5,403 nt of DNA. It comes from Flavobacteriaceae bacterium (GTDB lineage: Bacteria; Bacteroidota; Bacteroidia; Flavobacteriales; Flavobacteriaceae). Positions 4,177 through 5,403 of the stretch are shown piece by piece (the stretch's first letter is position 1; every line of letters starts with the position of its first letter). Below the pieces are notes generated by a model. That model saw only the letters and a list, made by a program, of their open reading frames with translations. It did not search any database and was not told the DNA's origin. The stretch is taken from the NCBI GenBank assembly GCA_947472705.1, contig CANJDA010000149.1, forward strand, positions 1-5,403, in the 5' to 3' direction. Made by a program: the position numbers and the translations under genes.

Positions 4177-5403
4177 ATTGTGGTTGGTGTGCGGGTTTTA
4201 GCAAATCATTTACGGTCTTCACCGGATTGAAAGTAACTAAGGGTACTTCTACAAATATGGTGATCCATTTGGCCATTGCGCCATTCCAAAGTCCTGGTAA
4301 TTCATAACCTTTTAGATCTCTTCCTTTGTTGTTTTTATGTACGATGAATCCTGTGCTTGGGTCTATGAACTGTTGCAAATCAAATGGTTCTCCTTGATGA
4401 TTTTTAGTAGCACAAACCAAATCAACAGGGTTGAAATGAGTTGCTTTTGTCAAAATCTCAGCTTGCTCTGCATTTTGAGCATCTACTTGTGAACTTTCTA
4501 CAATTTGTAACGACACATTGCCTTTATAACTTCTTACCCAAAAGGGTCCACCACCAGGTTCTCCTTCATTTTTAACCATTCCACACACCCTAATAGGGCG
4601 GTTTAATTTATCTTTAATATAATCTATTTTATTTTCTAAAGTATAATTATAAAAATCGTCAAACACATCAATATTCAATTTCTGAATCATAAAATCAATG
4701 ATGGATGGCATGTCATTTTCAGTTATTATTTGTTGATCAATAGCTGTTAATATTTCGAAAACCCTCTCTTGTAAATGAATCAATACACCAGCCAATCCTT
4801 TCTTATATAATGCTATTTCCTGTTTATGATTCTGAATCACATTGTCTATGTTTTTTATAAAAATTACATCGGCCTCTAATGCATTCAAATTATTAATCAA
4901 GGCTCCATGACCACCGGGACGGAAAACTAATTGCCCTTCTTCGTTTCTAAAAGGTTGGTTATACATATCAACAGCAATAGTATCGGTGCTCTTATGTTGA
5001 AACGAAAAGCTCACCGCCGTATTGGTTCCCGACTTTGCTTCTACTTTATCTTTAACTTCAGCTATAATACTTTTGAACAAATCTTCGTGGTTTTCAGAAA
5101 CCGTAAAGTGCAAATGGGAAACCGAATTGGAGCTGGCATAAAAAGCACATTCGTTCAAATGCTCTTCAATTGGTGTAGCGATATGATCATTGTATTTATG
5201 AAACGCTAATGTTCCTTTGGGTTTACCCGCAAAATCGAAATAATCATGGGCTAGCATTAACTGAATAAAGTAAAAACTTTTTTCATGACTTTCTAATGAG
5301 TAATAATCGGGATGAAATTCTTTTACCTTTGCTTTTATCTCATCATAAAAAGGGAATTTTTCTATCCCCGCTAAGAAAACAGGTAAATTTTTATCTTTTT
5401 TGC
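4166..5403 (-). CDS. DUF4301 family protein (5' end outside window)
   Basis: The frame is open from the TGA at 4166-4168 to the right edge, giving 411 visible codons. A Met at 5257 is internal, because 48 in-frame residues precede it, including LPVFLAGIEKFPFYDEI. DUF4301 proteins are found mainly in Bacteroidota and are about 500 residues, so roughly the first 90-100 residues should be missing. Family-like motifs are GKPKGTLAFHKYNDH (11-25 from the internal Met), the Gly-rich FRPGGHGALINNLNALEADV, IRVCGMVKNEGEPGGGPFW, and LWNGAMAKWITIFVEVPLVTF near the C-terminus. The KPKG and Gly-rich motifs recall sugar-phosphate nucleotidyltransferases, but the activity is unknown and I do not assign one. 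No signal peptide can be judged because the start is missing. It overlaps arfB by 11 nt and leads that gene cluster in this window. Family call from memory of motifs. Confidence 0.8.
   Translation of the reverse strand, partial: KKDKNLPVFLAGIEKFPFYDEIKAKVKEFHPDYYSLESHEKSFYFIQLMLAHDYFDFAGKPKGTLAFHKYNDHIATPIEEHLNECAFYASSNSVSHLHFTVSENHEDLFKSIIAEVKDKVEAKSGTNTAVSFSFQHKSTDTIAVDMYNQPFRNEEGQLVFRPGGHGALINNLNALEADVIFIKNIDNVIQNHKQEIALYKKGLAGVLIHLQERVFEILTAIDQQIITENDMPSIIDFMIQKLNIDVFDDFYNYTLENKIDYIKDKLNRPIRVCGMVKNEGEPGGGPFWVRSYKGNVSLQIVESSQVDAQNAEQAEILTKATHFNPVDLVCATKNHQGEPFDLQQFIDPSTGFIVHKNNKGRDLKGYELPGLWNGAMAKWITIFVEVPLVTFNPVKTVNDLLKPAHQPQYEN

Noticed and set aside
3781..5209. Plus-strand open frames opposite arfB and DUF4301 (3781-3975, 3788-4147, 4931-5209)
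   Set aside because: They lie antisense to well-supported genes and their composition reflects the opposite strand's codons.
4166..5257. The DUF4301 gene as a complete 363-residue protein starting at the Met at 5257
   Set aside because: The same frame stays open for 48 more codons to the window edge and encodes family-like sequence (LPVFLAGIEKFPFYDEI), so this Met is internal and the gene is partial.

Overview
The window looks like a Flavobacteriaceae chromosome, most likely Flavobacterium or a close relative. The DNA is AT-rich and no gene is preceded by a clear Shine-Dalgarno sequence. Promoter-like sites fit the Bacteroidota TTG / TAnnTTTG pattern. The gene families also fit: a ribosomal protein S2 with an acidic tail, a DUF4301 protein and a TonB-dependent receptor.

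Plus strand, left: the 3' end of a gene that is almost certainly rpsB (ribosomal protein S2) is followed by a complete tsf (elongation factor Ts), the usual rpsB-tsf translation pair. Their 115-nt spacer holds a long imperfect hairpin (about 28 bp, 13-nt loop) built from AATTACGAATT-like words. tsf ends at a strong hairpin terminator that also serves the convergent gene on its other side.

Minus strand, centre: a 706-residue TonB-dependent outer-membrane receptor is preceded by a complete TPP (thiamine pyrophosphate) riboswitch, so it is very probably a thiamine-related importer rather than a siderophore receptor. A promoter-like site lies just upstream of the aptamer. A 12-bp hairpin encloses the receptor's AUG, and the segment just upstream of that hairpin is exactly complementary (8 bp) to the GGGGU strand of the aptamer. 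Together these suggest a translational ON/OFF switch that hides the start codon itself, suiting an organism that does not rely on Shine-Dalgarno pairing. This is the most interesting part of the window.

Minus strand, right: a tight cluster reads DUF4301 protein (its 5' end lies outside the window), then arfB (ribosome-rescue peptidyl-tRNA hydrolase, overlapping the DUF4301 gene by 11 nt), then a small protein of 81 residues with two predicted membrane segments, 8 nt further on. I see no terminator between the small gene and the receptor's promoter, so read-through into the riboswitch leader is possible. No stretch longer than 300 bases lacks a gene; the longest gap (3286-3520) is the riboswitch leader and promoter. 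I see no tRNA, rRNA, insertion sequence, CRISPR array or phage feature.
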